NCBI RefSeq assembly: GCF_031180975.1
Contig: NZ_JAPSLI010000012.1
Location: 25,279-89,278, forward strand
Direction of reading: 5' to 3'
Source: Microbacterium sp.
GTDB lineage: Bacteria; Actinomycetota; Actinomycetes; Actinomycetales; Microbacteriaceae
DNA length: 64,000 bases
Below, piece after piece: positions 1 to 7,801 of the stretch. Position 1 is the first letter of the stretch. The number at the start of each line of letters is the position of its first letter. The notes under the pieces were generated by a model. The model had not been told where the DNA came from. It did no database searches and was given only the letters and a program-made list of their open reading frames with translations. The translations under genes and the position numbers were made by a program.

Positions 1-29
1 ACGATCAGCCCGTTCCAGATGAGTTGCAT
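1..29 (-). CDS. Branched-chain amino-acid ABC permease (LivH-like), N-terminal fragment
   Basis: Only the first nine codons lie in the window, reading MQLIWNGLI on the minus strand. This resembles the usual start of LivH-type permeases, and the gene sits directly downstream of a Liv-type binding-protein gene on the same strand, which is the normal operon order. An AAGGA ribosome-binding sequence lies upstream. A GTG at 30-32 is in frame and is 8 nt from that site, so it is an equally good start. The identification rests mainly on context because so little of the protein is visible. Confidence 0.55.
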
Positions 30-65
30 CACTGCGGATGTCCTTCGCGTCGGGGGACGCCGGCG

Positions 66-93
66 GAGCGGGGCGGCTCGCGCCGCCCCGCTC
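66..93 (-). terminator. GC-rich hairpin after the livJ-like gene
   Basis: A perfect 11-bp inverted repeat (GAGCGGGGCGG with its complement) closes a 6-nt loop just past the stop of the binding-protein gene. There is no T tract. Such hairpins between a binding-protein gene and its permease usually stabilise the upstream message or partly terminate, keeping permease levels lower. That role is inferred. Confidence 0.5.
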
Positions 94-99
94 GTCGGT

Positions 100-1284
100 T
101 CAGTCCTGCAGGTCGTCCTCGAGCACGAAGTTGCCGGTGGCCGGGTCGATCGCCACGATGACGAAGCCGCCGCCGGACAGGGTGTGGTCCTCGGTGAACG
201 TCAGCGGACCGGCGAAGGTGTCGAAGTCCTTCAGACCCTCGAGCGCCGCGACGACCTCGTCGAAGTCCGTGCTGCCGGCCTCCTTGATGGCCTCCGCCAC
301 CACGCGCACGGCGTCGTAGGACTGCGTCGAGTACGGGCCGGGGGCGCTTCCCGCGAGCTTCTCGTAGTCGGCGATCCAGTCGTCGGCACCCTCGATCATG
401 TCGGGGGTCTGGGTGAAGGTGCCCAACACGTTCTCCGTGTAGCCGTCGCCGGCGATCTCGGCGAACTTGGCGTCGACCGAACCGTCGCCGACCAGGAAGG
501 TGCCGTCGTACCCGGCATCCGTCGCCTGCCGGACGATCAGGCCGCCCTCCTGGTAGTAGCCGGTCCAGTACGCCAGGTCCGGCTTCGCGGACGTGAGCTG
601 GGTCGCGACCGCCGAGTAGTCGTTCTCGCCCGGGGTGACGGTCGCCTCGAAGGCGACGGTCAGCCCCGCCTCCTTCGCCTGCTCGACGAACGACTTCGCG
701 AGGTCGGCGGAGTACGCCGTGGCGTCGTCGATCGCCGCCACGGTCTTGGCGCCGCTCTTCTGCGCGTAGGCGACGGCGGCCTGCGCCTGCTGCGTGCCGG
801 TGCCGTTGATGAGGAAGACGCCGGGCAGCTTCTGCTTGACCAGTTCGTTCGAGTTCGCTGCCGGGATCACCATCGGGATGCCGGCCTCGTCGAAGATCGG
901 GAGGGTGGGCAGCGTGGCGCCGGAGCAGTAGCCGCCGACGGAGGCGACGATGCCCTCCGTGACCAGCTTGTTGGCGCCGGCGACCGCCGCGGTCGCGTCG
1001 CACGCGTCGTCCTCGACCACGAGCTCGAGCTCGCGGCCGTCGATGCCGCCGTCGGCGTTGATCTCGTCGATCGCGAGCTGGGCGCCGTTCTTCATGTAGT
1101 CGCCGAACGCCGACTCGCTTCCCGAGAACGGGGCGAGCATGCCCAGCTTGATCGGGCCGTCGCCGCCGTCGTCGTCACCGCCGTCGGATGCCAGTCCGCC
1201 GGAGCAGCCGGCGGTGAGGATGATCGCGCCGAGCACGGCGGTGAGGGACAGAGCGCGTCGGGTGCGCGAGGTGCGGATAGGCAT
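100..1284 (-). CDS. Branched-chain amino-acid-type ABC transporter substrate-binding lipoprotein
   Basis: A 394-residue periplasmic-binding protein of the type I fold (Peripla_BP_6, LivJ/LivK family), expected to be anchored outside the membrane and to deliver a ligand to the permease encoded next. The N-terminus has a basic start, a hydrophobic stretch and a lipobox LTAGC with the lipidated Cys near residue 27, followed by an acidic Gly/Asp linker. The mature domain starts around KLGMLAPFSGSESAFG, a typical LivJ opening. True ligands of this family range from branched-chain amino acids to amides, urea and aromatic acids, so the substrate is not settled. The GntR regulator upstream and the 11-bp palindrome at 1329-1339 suggest ligand-induced expression. 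Confidence 0.88.
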   Translation of the reverse strand: MPIRTSRTRRALSLTAVLGAIILTAGCSGGLASDGGDDDGGDGPIKLGMLAPFSGSESAFGDYMKNGAQLAIDEINADGGIDGRELELVVEDDACDATAAVAGANKLVTEGIVASVGGYCSGATLPTLPIFDEAGIPMVIPAANSNELVKQKLPGVFLINGTGTQQAQAAVAYAQKSGAKTVAAIDDATAYSADLAKSFVEQAKEAGLTVAFEATVTPGENDYSAVATQLTSAKPDLAYWTGYYQEGGLIVRQATDAGYDGTFLVGDGSVDAKFAEIAGDGYTENVLGTFTQTPDMIEGADDWIADYEKLAGSAPGPYSTQSYDAVRVVAEAIKEAGSTDFDEVVAALEGLKDFDTFAGPLTFTEDHTLSGGGFVIVAIDPATGNFVLEDDLQD

Positions 1285-1328
1285 GCGTTGGTCCTCCTGG
1301 GATGCTTCGTTGCAGTGCCGCGGATAGC

Positions 1329-1339
1329 ATGTGACACAT
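1329..1339. promoter_or_regulatory. Candidate GntR (FCD) operator before the livJ-like gene
   Basis: The palindrome ATGTGaCACAT lies about 45 bp upstream of the livJ-like start codon, between that gene and the GntR gene. The same palindrome with one central change (ATGTGgCACAT) occurs at 2085-2095 over the start of the GntR gene. The pairing supports a shared operator for this regulator. Confidence 0.6.
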
Positions 1340-1400
1340 TACTTGAGGAAGTCCCGGGAAGGAACCACCGAGATGAATCCGTGATGTGGGGGCCGGGGGC

Positions 1401-2093
1401 TCAGTCCTCGTCGCGCCCGCTCCACACGCCGCCGACGTGGCCGATGTGGCGACGCATCAGCGCTTCGGCTCCCTCGCCGTCGCCGGCCACCAGGAGATCG
1501 ACGAGTTCGGTGTGCTCGAGGGCGGTCGCCATCAGCGCGTCCGTCTCGGCGAGGTGCGCCAGGCCCACCAGCCGGGTCTGCTGCCGGAGTTCCCGCACCA
1601 CCTCGACGAGCTTCGCGTTCCCCGTGAGCTCGAGGATCCGCAGGTGGAACGTGGTGTCGGCGGTGAGGTACTCCGTGAACCGGCCCTCCCGGCCGGCGTC
1701 GACGATGCGGGCGGCGAGGTCGCGCAGCTCGGTCGCGGTGGCTTCGTCGAGCCGACCGGCGAGCCGCCTCATCGGCGGCGCCTCGAGCAGCGTGCGCACC
1801 TCGCACAGCTGGTTCAGTTCGTCCTCCGACACCTCCGTGACCTCGAAGCCACGGTTGCGCATCGGACGGAGGAAGCCGCGCCGCGCCAGGTTGAGCATGG
1901 CCTCGCGCACCGGAGTCGCGCTCACGCCGAAGTCTCCGGCGAGGGTCGGCACGGTCAGCACGGCCCCGGGCGGGATCTCGCCGGAGACGATGCGGGAGGC
2001 GAGACGGCTCTCGATCTGCTCGCGCAGGCTCTCGGCGGGCGCGAGCAGCGACTCGAAGCCGGTCACGGCGCGTGCCTCTGTGTCATGTGGCAC
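1401..2093 (-). CDS. GntR-family transcriptional regulator, FCD (FadR) subfamily
   Basis: A 230-residue regulator with an N-terminal winged helix-turn-helix (about residues 20-85, including the GntR-type GVSATPVREAML segment) and a C-terminal helical FCD ligand-binding domain with conserved His and Arg positions. The start is a GTG, chosen because a strong GGAGG site lies 7 nt upstream. The 11-bp palindrome at 2085-2095 overlaps the start codon and leader, so autorepression is likely. FCD regulators commonly sense organic or amino acids, and this one sits directly upstream of the Liv-type transporter genes on the same strand, which it probably controls. Confidence 0.9.
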   Translation of the reverse strand: MPHDTEARAVTGFESLLAPAESLREQIESRLASRIVSGEIPPGAVLTVPTLAGDFGVSATPVREAMLNLARRGFLRPMRNRGFEVTEVSEDELNQLCEVRTLLEAPPMRRLAGRLDEATATELRDLAARIVDAGREGRFTEYLTADTTFHLRILELTGNAKLVEVVRELRQQTRLVGLAHLAETDALMATALEHTELVDLLVAGDGEGAEALMRRHIGHVGGVWSGRDED

Positions 2094-2095
2094 AT
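2085..2095. promoter_or_regulatory. Candidate GntR (FCD) autoregulatory operator
   Basis: The palindrome ATGTGgCACAT covers the GTG start of the GntR gene. It differs from the 1329-1339 site only at the central base. Its position suggests that the regulator blocks its own transcription or translation. Confidence 0.6.
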
Positions 2096-2141
2096 ATTAC
2101 CCTCCGTAGCACCGCCGACCAGGGGTGAATCGTCCGATCCT

Positions 2142-2900
2142 TCAGCCGGCGGCGTCCGGCACCTGCCTGCTGAACGGATTCGGCGCGGCGGTGGCGTTCT
2201 CGACGACGAATGTGGCGCGCTCGGGGAGGTAGCGGTTGTCGGTGATGTCGATGATCCGGCCGTTCTGGTCGTACGTCGTGCGGCGCACCCGCAGCAGGGG
2301 CGAGCCGGGCGTGACGTCCAGCCAGCGCCCGTCCAGGTCGTCCGCCGCGACCGCGTCGATGACGTTCCGCGATCGGGTCGGCACGACGCCGTGCTCGCGG
2401 AAGGTCTGATAGATGCTGCTGTTCTCCAGATCGACGGCGAGCAGGTGCCGGCCGACGTCCATGATGTAGACGCTGCGCTCCAGCATGACCGGTTCGTCGT
2501 CGAGTCCGCGCACGCGGACGACCGCGACGACCGGGTCCGCCTCGGGGATGTCCAGGGCGTGCGCGAGCGACGGATCGGCCAGCTTGCGGCTCACCTCGAT
2601 CACTTTGCGGCTGGGTGTCCTGCCCATCGAGTCGGCCCACTCGGTGAACGAGATGTAGCTGTCGAACGGCTGTGACGGCACGGTCTTGCGCACCCGTGGC
2701 GGCGCACCCCGCCCCCCGGTGATGAGGCCTTCGGCACGCAGCAGCGCCAGCGCCTGGCGCACGGGGCCGCGTGACGTCTCGAACTCGTCACGCAGTTTCT
2801 CCTCGCTCGGCAGGCGCATGCCCTCCCCCCATTCCCCGGAGCGGATGCGGTCGGCCATGACCGTGTAGATCCGCGAGTAGAGGGGGTGCTGCGAGGCCAT
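2142..2900 (-). CDS. GntR-family transcriptional regulator, UTRA (HutC) subfamily
   Basis: A 252-residue regulator. Residues about 5-70 form the GntR winged helix (LPSEEKLRDEF and SRGPVRQALALL), and about 90-240 form a UTRA effector-binding domain, with the typical VVRVRG, ERSVYIMDV and RNVIDAVAA segments. UTRA regulators bind small effectors such as sugar phosphates, phosphonates, histidine or urocanate; PhnR of the 2-aminoethylphosphonate locus belongs to this group. The gene follows the phosphatase with a 4-nt gap. It also has its own TAGGGT -10 box 6 nt before the ATG, so it can be made as a leaderless message independent of the operon. It is the natural regulator of the adjacent transporter cluster. 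Confidence 0.9.
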   Translation of the reverse strand: MASQHPLYSRIYTVMADRIRSGEWGEGMRLPSEEKLRDEFETSRGPVRQALALLRAEGLITGGRGAPPRVRKTVPSQPFDSYISFTEWADSMGRTPSRKVIEVSRKLADPSLAHALDIPEADPVVAVVRVRGLDDEPVMLERSVYIMDVGRHLLAVDLENSSIYQTFREHGVVPTRSRNVIDAVAADDLDGRWLDVTPGSPLLRVRRTTYDQNGRIIDITDNRYLPERATFVVENATAAPNPFSRQVPDAAG

Positions 2901-2904
2901 GCCG

Positions 2905-3738
2905 TTACCCTATCGCCCGGGTTCCGACCGGCCCGGCGACGGCAGCGCCGGCGCCGTTGAGGGCCTCCAGCGCCCGGGCGTGCAGCTCCGGCGTCGCCGC
3001 CGCGACGCACGCGCGCGGGTCGCGGATGGTCAGCGGGGCCCCCTCGCCGTCGGTGATGACACCGCCCGCGCCCTCGATGATCGGGACGAGCGCGCAGACG
3101 TCGTACGCGCCGATGCCCCCGCTGTACGCCGCGACGTCGATGGCCCCCGCGGCGAGCCGACCGAAGCCGTACGAGGCGGCGCCGAAGACGCTCCACGCCG
3201 CCCGCGCCATCAGCGTGCGCAGGCCGTCACGATGTTCGTCGAGGACGTTGTCCGGCTGGCTCCAGCTGAGCGTCGCCCCGTCCAACTCGGTGCGTCCGCT
3301 GGTCCTGATCTCGCGGTCGTTGAGCGTCGTCGGTCTGCCCTGCACCCCGAGCCAGCGATCCTGCGACACCGACGCGTCCATCATCCCGACCACGGGGGTG
3401 CCCTGCTGGCAGAGCGCCACGAGCGTGGTGAACACGGGGACGCCTGCCACGAACGATTTCGTGCCGTCGATCGGGTCCATGATCCACACGAATTCCGCGT
3501 CGGCGCGTTCGGGCGGGAACTCCTCGCCGATGATGCCGTGGTCGGGGAACCGCTCCTGGATCATCGTGCGCAGCGTCGCTTCGACTCCCCGGTCGAACTC
3601 GGTGACGGGGCTCTGATCCTCCTTGGTCTCGAAGCGGCTGTCGTCGTGCCGCTCCCGGAGGACCCGCCGCGCGGCGTCGCCGAGTTCCGCGATGAAGTCG
3701 GTGAACTCGGTGAGCCGCGGGTGGTCGGCGAATGTCAT
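2905..3738 (-). CDS. Inositol-monophosphatase-family phosphatase (HisN-like)
   Basis: A Mg-dependent phosphatase of the FIG/IMPase superfamily, 277 residues from the ATG at 3738. That start is chosen because GAAAGG lies at good spacing; in-frame codons further upstream would translate the 21-bp tandem repeat. The metal-site motifs are present: IIGEEF, the WIMDPIDGTKSF loop and the late GAYDVCALVPIIEGAGG. The family includes inositol-1-phosphatase, histidinol-phosphatase HisN, fructose bisphosphatase and PAP phosphatase, and sequence alone does not separate these. Its place between an ABC binding protein and a UTRA regulator suggests that it acts on an imported phosphate ester rather than in histidine synthesis, although HisN activity cannot be ruled out. 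Confidence 0.85.
   Translation of the reverse strand: MTFADHPRLTEFTDFIAELGDAARRVLRERHDDSRFETKEDQSPVTEFDRGVEATLRTMIQERFPDHGIIGEEFPPERADAEFVWIMDPIDGTKSFVAGVPVFTTLVALCQQGTPVVGMMDASVSQDRWLGVQGRPTTLNDREIRTSGRTELDGATLSWSQPDNVLDEHRDGLRTLMARAAWSVFGAASYGFGRLAAGAIDVAAYSGGIGAYDVCALVPIIEGAGGVITDGEGAPLTIRDPRACVAAATPELHARALEALNGAGAAVAGPVGTRAIG
2907..2912 (-). promoter_or_regulatory. -10 box for leaderless UTRA-GntR transcript
   Basis: TAGGGT on the minus strand, 6 nt before the ATG at 2900, with no Shine-Dalgarno sequence between. The spacing places the start of transcription at or next to the start codon. Confidence 0.5.
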
Positions 3739-3762
3739 GGGATGCCTTTCGGTCGGCGCGGT

Positions 3763-3804
3763 GGTGCGGTGCGGTCCCGCCACGGTGCGGTGCGGTCCCG
3801 CCAC
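3763..3804. repeat. Two tandem copies of a 21-bp repeat
   Basis: Two identical 21-bp units (GGTGCGGTGCGGTCCCGCCAC) lie end to end at 3763-3783 and 3784-3804. They are flanked by GTGGTGC and GCACCAC, so the whole region can form a hairpin. It lies between the binding-protein gene and the phosphatase gene and may modulate expression within the operon. Confidence 0.85.
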
Positions 3805-3824
3805 GCACCACCGCGACGTCGGTG

Positions 3825-4841
3825 CTAGAGCGTTGCCCAGAAGGCGAGGAAGTCCTGCCGCCCCTGCTCGTCCTGCTCCTCGTGGATGTCGACGATCTCC
3901 AGGTCGTCGAGCGCCTTGAACTCGACGAACTCGGTGACGTCGATGTCCTCCCGGCTGGGACGGCGGAACGACTGAGCGAGGTTCTCCTCCTGGGTCTCCT
4001 TGGCGAGGATGACGTCGACGAGCGCCTTCGCGCCGTCCGGGTTGGGTCCGTCCTTGACGATGAAGACCGCGTCGTGCTCGACGAAGGTGCCGTCCTCGGG
4101 ATAGACCATCTCCACGCCGGCCTGTCCGCCCGCGATGTAGGGGTAGATGTTCGACTCGTAGCCGATCGACACGGCGTACTCGCCCTGGGCGACTGCCGGG
4201 TACACGTTGCCGGAGCTCTCGGTGATGTCCAGGTTCGCGGCGAGCTTGGCGAAGTCCTCCTCACCGAGCAGCTTGTACGCACCGTACAGCGCCGTCAGCG
4301 CGGTCGAGGACTGCGCGGGGTCGGCCGAGATGATCTTGCCCTTCCACTCCGGTTCGGTGAGCTCCTCCCAGGTGGTGGGCGCCTCGCCCCCGTCGATCTG
4401 GTCGGTGTTGACCATCAGGGCCACGACGTGGGTGTTGGTCGCCGTCCAGCGCTCGTCGGGGTCGATCAGCTCGTCGGGGATCGCATCCGCCTCCGGGGAG
4501 CGGTACGGCTCGATGAGCTCGGCGTACGCCTCGAACGAGGACCCGGGAGCGCTGTAGAACACGTCCGCGGCCGGCGCCGACGCCTCGGACTCGATGCGCT
4601 GCAGCAGCGGTCCGGTGCTGCCTGCGACCACGTCCACCTCCACCGCCGGATCGTGAGCGGCGGCGGCATCCGTCACGACGCCGATGGTCGTCTCGTTGTT
4701 CGAGCTGTACATCACGGCCGAGAGCGGACCGCCCTCGCCGCCGCCGTCGCCTCCGGCGGCGCCGGCTGAGCAGCCGGTGAGGATGAGGACGGCCGCCGAG
4801 GCGAGCGCACCGAGGGTGAGGATTCGTCGAGTGGGCATCAT
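3825..4841 (-). CDS. ABC transporter substrate-binding lipoprotein (PhnS2/FbpA-like)
   Basis: A 338-residue extracellular solute-binding protein of the family-1 type related to Fe(III), polyamine and 2-aminoethylphosphonate binders. The lipobox is LILTGC with Cys at about residue 24, followed by an Ala/Gly linker. The start is one of two adjacent ATG codons (4841 or 4838) behind a GGAG site. The tandem tyrosines that bind iron in FbpA are not obvious in the corresponding late region, which reads GYESNIYPYIAGG, so iron is doubtful. Together with the fused permease and ATPase it resembles the PhnS2-T2-U2 set or the AfuABC sugar-phosphate transporters. The downstream phosphatase makes an organophosphate or phosphonate ligand attractive, but this is inference. 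Confidence 0.85.
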   Translation of the reverse strand: MMPTRRILTLGALASAAVLILTGCSAGAAGGDGGGEGGPLSAVMYSSNNETTIGVVTDAAAAHDPAVEVDVVAGSTGPLLQRIESEASAPAADVFYSAPGSSFEAYAELIEPYRSPEADAIPDELIDPDERWTATNTHVVALMVNTDQIDGGEAPTTWEELTEPEWKGKIISADPAQSSTALTALYGAYKLLGEEDFAKLAANLDITESSGNVYPAVAQGEYAVSIGYESNIYPYIAGGQAGVEMVYPEDGTFVEHDAVFIVKDGPNPDGAKALVDVILAKETQEENLAQSFRRPSREDIDVTEFVEFKALDDLEIVDIHEEQDEQGRQDFLAFWATL

Positions 4842-4882
4842 TGCTCCAAGGGTTCGGGTGACGGGTGGTTTCGGGTGAGGGG

Positions 4883-6580
4883 TCAGGTGAAGAGTCGGAT
4901 CTTGAAGGCCCGGGTGGCGATCGCGATGGGCGCCACGGCGAGCAGGATCAGGATCAGTCCGTATGCGGCGGCCTGCGCGTTCAGACCGGTGTTCATGAGC
5001 TGGAAGACCTTGATCGTGATGGTCTCCTTGCCGGCCGAGTACACCACCAGCGACGCGGACAGCTCGCCGATGATGGTCACCCAGGTGAGCACCGTCGCGG
5101 CGGCGATGCCGGGGACCATGAGCGGCAGGACCACGTTCAGGAACGACCGGAACGGTGGCACGCCGAGGCTGATCGAGGCATCCTCCAGGGAGTCCGGGAT
5201 GGCGTGCAGGGTGGCGGAGGCGTTGCGCACCCCGTGCACGAGACGGCGGATCACGAAGACGAGCACGATGATCGCCGTTGTGCCGGACAGGTTGAAGATG
5301 CCCGCGGGCCCGAAGGTGGTCACCATGCCGATGCCGAGGACCGTGCCGGAGAGCGCCATCGGCAGCATGACGAGGTAGTCGAGGGCGGGAGTCAGGACGG
5401 TCTTCTTCTTCACGATCACCACCGAGACGATGACGCTCACGAAGACGCCGATGGCGCACGCCATGGCGCCGTATCCGATGGTGTTGAGGATGGGCTGCGG
5501 CTCGCGCGTGAGCACCTTGACCACGTTGTCGAGCGAGAACGTGCCCCAGCGCAGCACCGGTCCGGCGCTCTCGGTGAACGCCATCACCGCGACCATGCCG
5601 AGCGGCAGTGTGGACGCGATCAGGATCACGGCGGCGATCGCTGCGAGCACCGCGCCGGACGCTCCGCGCAGGCGGATCGGCACCCAGGACCGGCCCTGGA
5701 CCATCTCGTACCGCCGTCCGCCCACGGTCATCCGCTGGACGAACAGCACCAGCGCGACGATCGCGATCGCGACGGTGGCGAGGGTGGACTGCATCAGGGG
5801 GTCGCCGCCGGTCTCGGCGAGGAACGCCTTGTAGGTGAGGGGCGCGAGCAGCTCCACCTTGCCGCCGATGATGGTCGAGGTCGCGAAGTTCCCGATCGTG
5901 AGCGTGAACACCACCATGGACGTGCTCGCCACGGCGGGCAGGATCGCCGGGATCATCACGTTGAACCGCGCCGCCAGCGGCGAGGAACCGAGGCTCATCG
6001 CCGCCTCCTCGAGCTGCGAGTCGAAGCTCTTCAGGGCGGCCAGCGTGCCGAGGTAGACGTACGTGTAGTACAGCAGCGGCAGGATGAGGATGAGCCCGCC
6101 CCAGCCGTACAGCGATGGCAGCTGGATGTCGAACACGTCCCGCAGAAAGCGGGTGAGGAAGCCGTTGTTGCCCAGGAACATCAGCCATGCCTGGGTGACG
6201 ATGACCTCGGGCACGAGGATCGCCGTGACGGGAAGGACGGCGATCGCGGCCTTCCCCCAGAACGAGAAGCGCGCCGTGAAATAGGCGAGGAACACGCCGA
6301 TCGCCGTCGCCAGGACGGTGACCACGGCGGCGAGCAGCAGCGTGTTGCCGACTGCGGTGGGATACGTGGGGTCGGCGAAGAACTCCTTCCACCCGGCCAG
6401 TGGGTCGCCGCCGGTGCCGGAGAACGACTTCAGCAGCACGTTCAAGATCGGCCACGCGACGAACAGCAGCGCCAGCAGCACCGCCCCGATGGTGAGTGCG
6501 AGCCACGGCGAGAACGAGCGGCGCCGGGTGTCGCGGGTGATCCGGTACGCCTGCGTCTGGGCGTCGGCGGGTGCGCTCAT
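4883..6580 (-). CDS. ABC transporter permease, two fused membrane domains (PhnU2/FbpB type)
   Basis: A 565-residue membrane protein with two BPD_transp_1 units in tandem, each about six helices, so one gene supplies both transmembrane halves. EAA-type loops can be seen (EEAAMSLGSSPLAARFNVMIPAI in the first half; EDASISLGVPPFRSF in the second) that would dock with the ATPase. Length and fusion match the Fe(III)/2-aminoethylphosphonate permease family (about 550 residues). The start overlaps the ATPase stop by 4 nt (ATGA), implying translational coupling. The binding-protein gene follows after 41 bp. Confidence 0.9.
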   Translation of the reverse strand: MSAPADAQTQAYRITRDTRRRSFSPWLALTIGAVLLALLFVAWPILNVLLKSFSGTGGDPLAGWKEFFADPTYPTAVGNTLLLAAVVTVLATAIGVFLAYFTARFSFWGKAAIAVLPVTAILVPEVIVTQAWLMFLGNNGFLTRFLRDVFDIQLPSLYGWGGLILILPLLYYTYVYLGTLAALKSFDSQLEEAAMSLGSSPLAARFNVMIPAILPAVASTSMVVFTLTIGNFATSTIIGGKVELLAPLTYKAFLAETGGDPLMQSTLATVAIAIVALVLFVQRMTVGGRRYEMVQGRSWVPIRLRGASGAVLAAIAAVILIASTLPLGMVAVMAFTESAGPVLRWGTFSLDNVVKVLTREPQPILNTIGYGAMACAIGVFVSVIVSVVIVKKKTVLTPALDYLVMLPMALSGTVLGIGMVTTFGPAGIFNLSGTTAIIVLVFVIRRLVHGVRNASATLHAIPDSLEDASISLGVPPFRSFLNVVLPLMVPGIAAATVLTWVTIIGELSASLVVYSAGKETITIKVFQLMNTGLNAQAAAYGLILILLAVAPIAIATRAFKIRLFT

Positions 6581-7659
6581 GACGCCATGACCAGGGTCTC
6601 GTGCTCCGGGAAGAGCACCATCACCCGCTCGCCCGCTGAGAAGCCGCGACTGGCCGCGGGTTCCGACGTTTCGATCTCGGCGCCGGATGCCAGCCGCACG
6701 CGGTGCTGCTGACGATGACCGAGGTACTGCTGGCGGACGATCTCGCCCGGCAGCGCGGTCGCGCCCTCCCCGGTCCGCTCGTCGGCGGCGAGCAGCCGGA
6801 GGTGCTCGGGGCGGGCGATCGCGTAGGCCTCCCCCGCTGCGAGATCGGTGCGGCGCAGGCCGCGCAGGTTCGTGTCACCCAGCTGGACGGTGACGCCGCC
6901 GCCCGCCGGCCCGGCGGAGGTCTGCGGCACCGTGACGCGCAGCACGTTGGCTGCGCCGATGAAGTCGGCGGCGTAGCTCGACACCGGCACGCGGTAGATC
7001 TCCGACGGGGTGCCCAGCTGCTCGATGTTCCCCGACCGGAACAGCGCGATCCGGTCGGACATCGCGAGCGCCTCCTCCTGATCGTGGGTGACGAACACGG
7101 TGGTGATCCCGAGTTCGCGCTGGAGGTCCATGATCGATTCACGGATCTGCAGGCGCAGCTTGGTGTCCAGAGCCGACAGCGGCTCGTCCATGAGCAGCAC
7201 GCTGGGACGGATGACCAGGGCGCGGGCGAGGGCGACGCGCTGACGCTGACCGCCGGACAGCGCCGCGGGATGCCGGTCCGCGAAGCTCTCCATCCCGACG
7301 CGCTCCAGGGCCTCCCGCACCCGACCGGCGATCTCGGTCTTCGGGGTGCGGCGGGCCTTCAGCCCGTAGGCGACGTTCGCGGCGACGGTCTTATCGGGGA
7401 AGAGCGCGTAGTCCTGGAACATCATGCCGATGTTGCGGCGGTGCGTCGGCACGTCGGTCACGTCGCGGTCGCCGAACGTGATCCTGCCGGATGCCGGACG
7501 GATAAAGCCGGCGATGGTGCGCAGCAGAGTGGTCTTGCCACAGCCGGACGGCCCGAGCAGCGTGAAGAACTCACCGTCCTCGACGGTGAGATCCATGTCG
7601 GAGATCACCGTGTTCTCGCCGTACGTCACGGTCAGACGGTCCACATGAATAGCGGTCAT
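6577..7659 (-). CDS. ABC transporter ATP-binding protein (PhnT/PotA/FbpC type)
   Basis: A 360-residue ATPase with Walker A GPSGCGKTT (residues about 36-44), signature LSGGQRQR, Walker B LLMDEPLSALD, and a C-terminal TOBE-like domain, as in polyamine, iron and phosphonate importers. AAGGA lies 7 nt before the ATG. It is the first gene of the operon ATPase-permease-binding protein-phosphatase, so the promoter region at 7660-7798 controls the whole import system. A perfect inverted repeat at 7751-7764 lies in that promoter region. Confidence 0.92.
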   Translation of the reverse strand: MTAIHVDRLTVTYGENTVISDMDLTVEDGEFFTLLGPSGCGKTTLLRTIAGFIRPASGRITFGDRDVTDVPTHRRNIGMMFQDYALFPDKTVAANVAYGLKARRTPKTEIAGRVREALERVGMESFADRHPAALSGGQRQRVALARALVIRPSVLLMDEPLSALDTKLRLQIRESIMDLQRELGITTVFVTHDQEEALAMSDRIALFRSGNIEQLGTPSEIYRVPVSSYAADFIGAANVLRVTVPQTSAGPAGGGVTVQLGDTNLRGLRRTDLAAGEAYAIARPEHLRLLAADERTGEGATALPGEIVRQQYLGHRQQHRVRLASGAEIETSEPAASRGFSAGERVMVLFPEHETLVMAS

Positions 7660-7750
7660 GAATTATCCTTCACAGCTCCATCGCCGGGGCACCTGTCCGC
7701 ACAGGCTAACAGCGAACTCGACGTGTTGTAAAGATAACTCTGCGACTGTT

Positions 7751-7764
7751 ACGAGATTTCTCGT
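7751..7764. promoter_or_regulatory. Inverted repeat in the transporter promoter, candidate operator
   Basis: ACGAGA-tt-TCTCGT is a perfect 6-bp inverted repeat about 95 bp upstream of the ATPase start codon. It lies just upstream of a possible -10 (TATCTT on the minus strand at 7732-7737), so it would overlap the -35 region. It is a candidate binding site for the UTRA-GntR protein, unproven. Confidence 0.4.
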
Positions 7765-7789
7765 GGCACACCGCGTGCGAAATGGCGTC

Positions 7790-7801
7790 TAGTATGTACT
7801 A
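7790..7801. promoter_or_regulatory. HutC-like palindrome upstream of the transporter operon
   Basis: TAGTA-TG-TACTA is close to the GT-n-TA-n-AC pattern bound by UTRA/HutC-type GntR regulators. It overlaps the stop codon of the neighbouring epimerase gene and lies about 135 bp upstream of the ATPase gene. The distance is large for repression, so it could be an auxiliary site or chance. Confidence 0.35.

Noticed and set aside
19..2109. Very long plus-strand open frame of 696 codons over the liv and GntR genes
   Set aside because: It is the antisense shadow of two well-supported minus-strand genes and has the Arg/Val-rich composition expected of GC-rich antisense frames.
3825..6506. An 893-codon frame fusing the permease antiframe with the binding protein
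   Set aside because: The real lipoprotein starts at 4838-4841 with a signal peptide and ribosome site; the upstream part overlaps the true permease in another frame.
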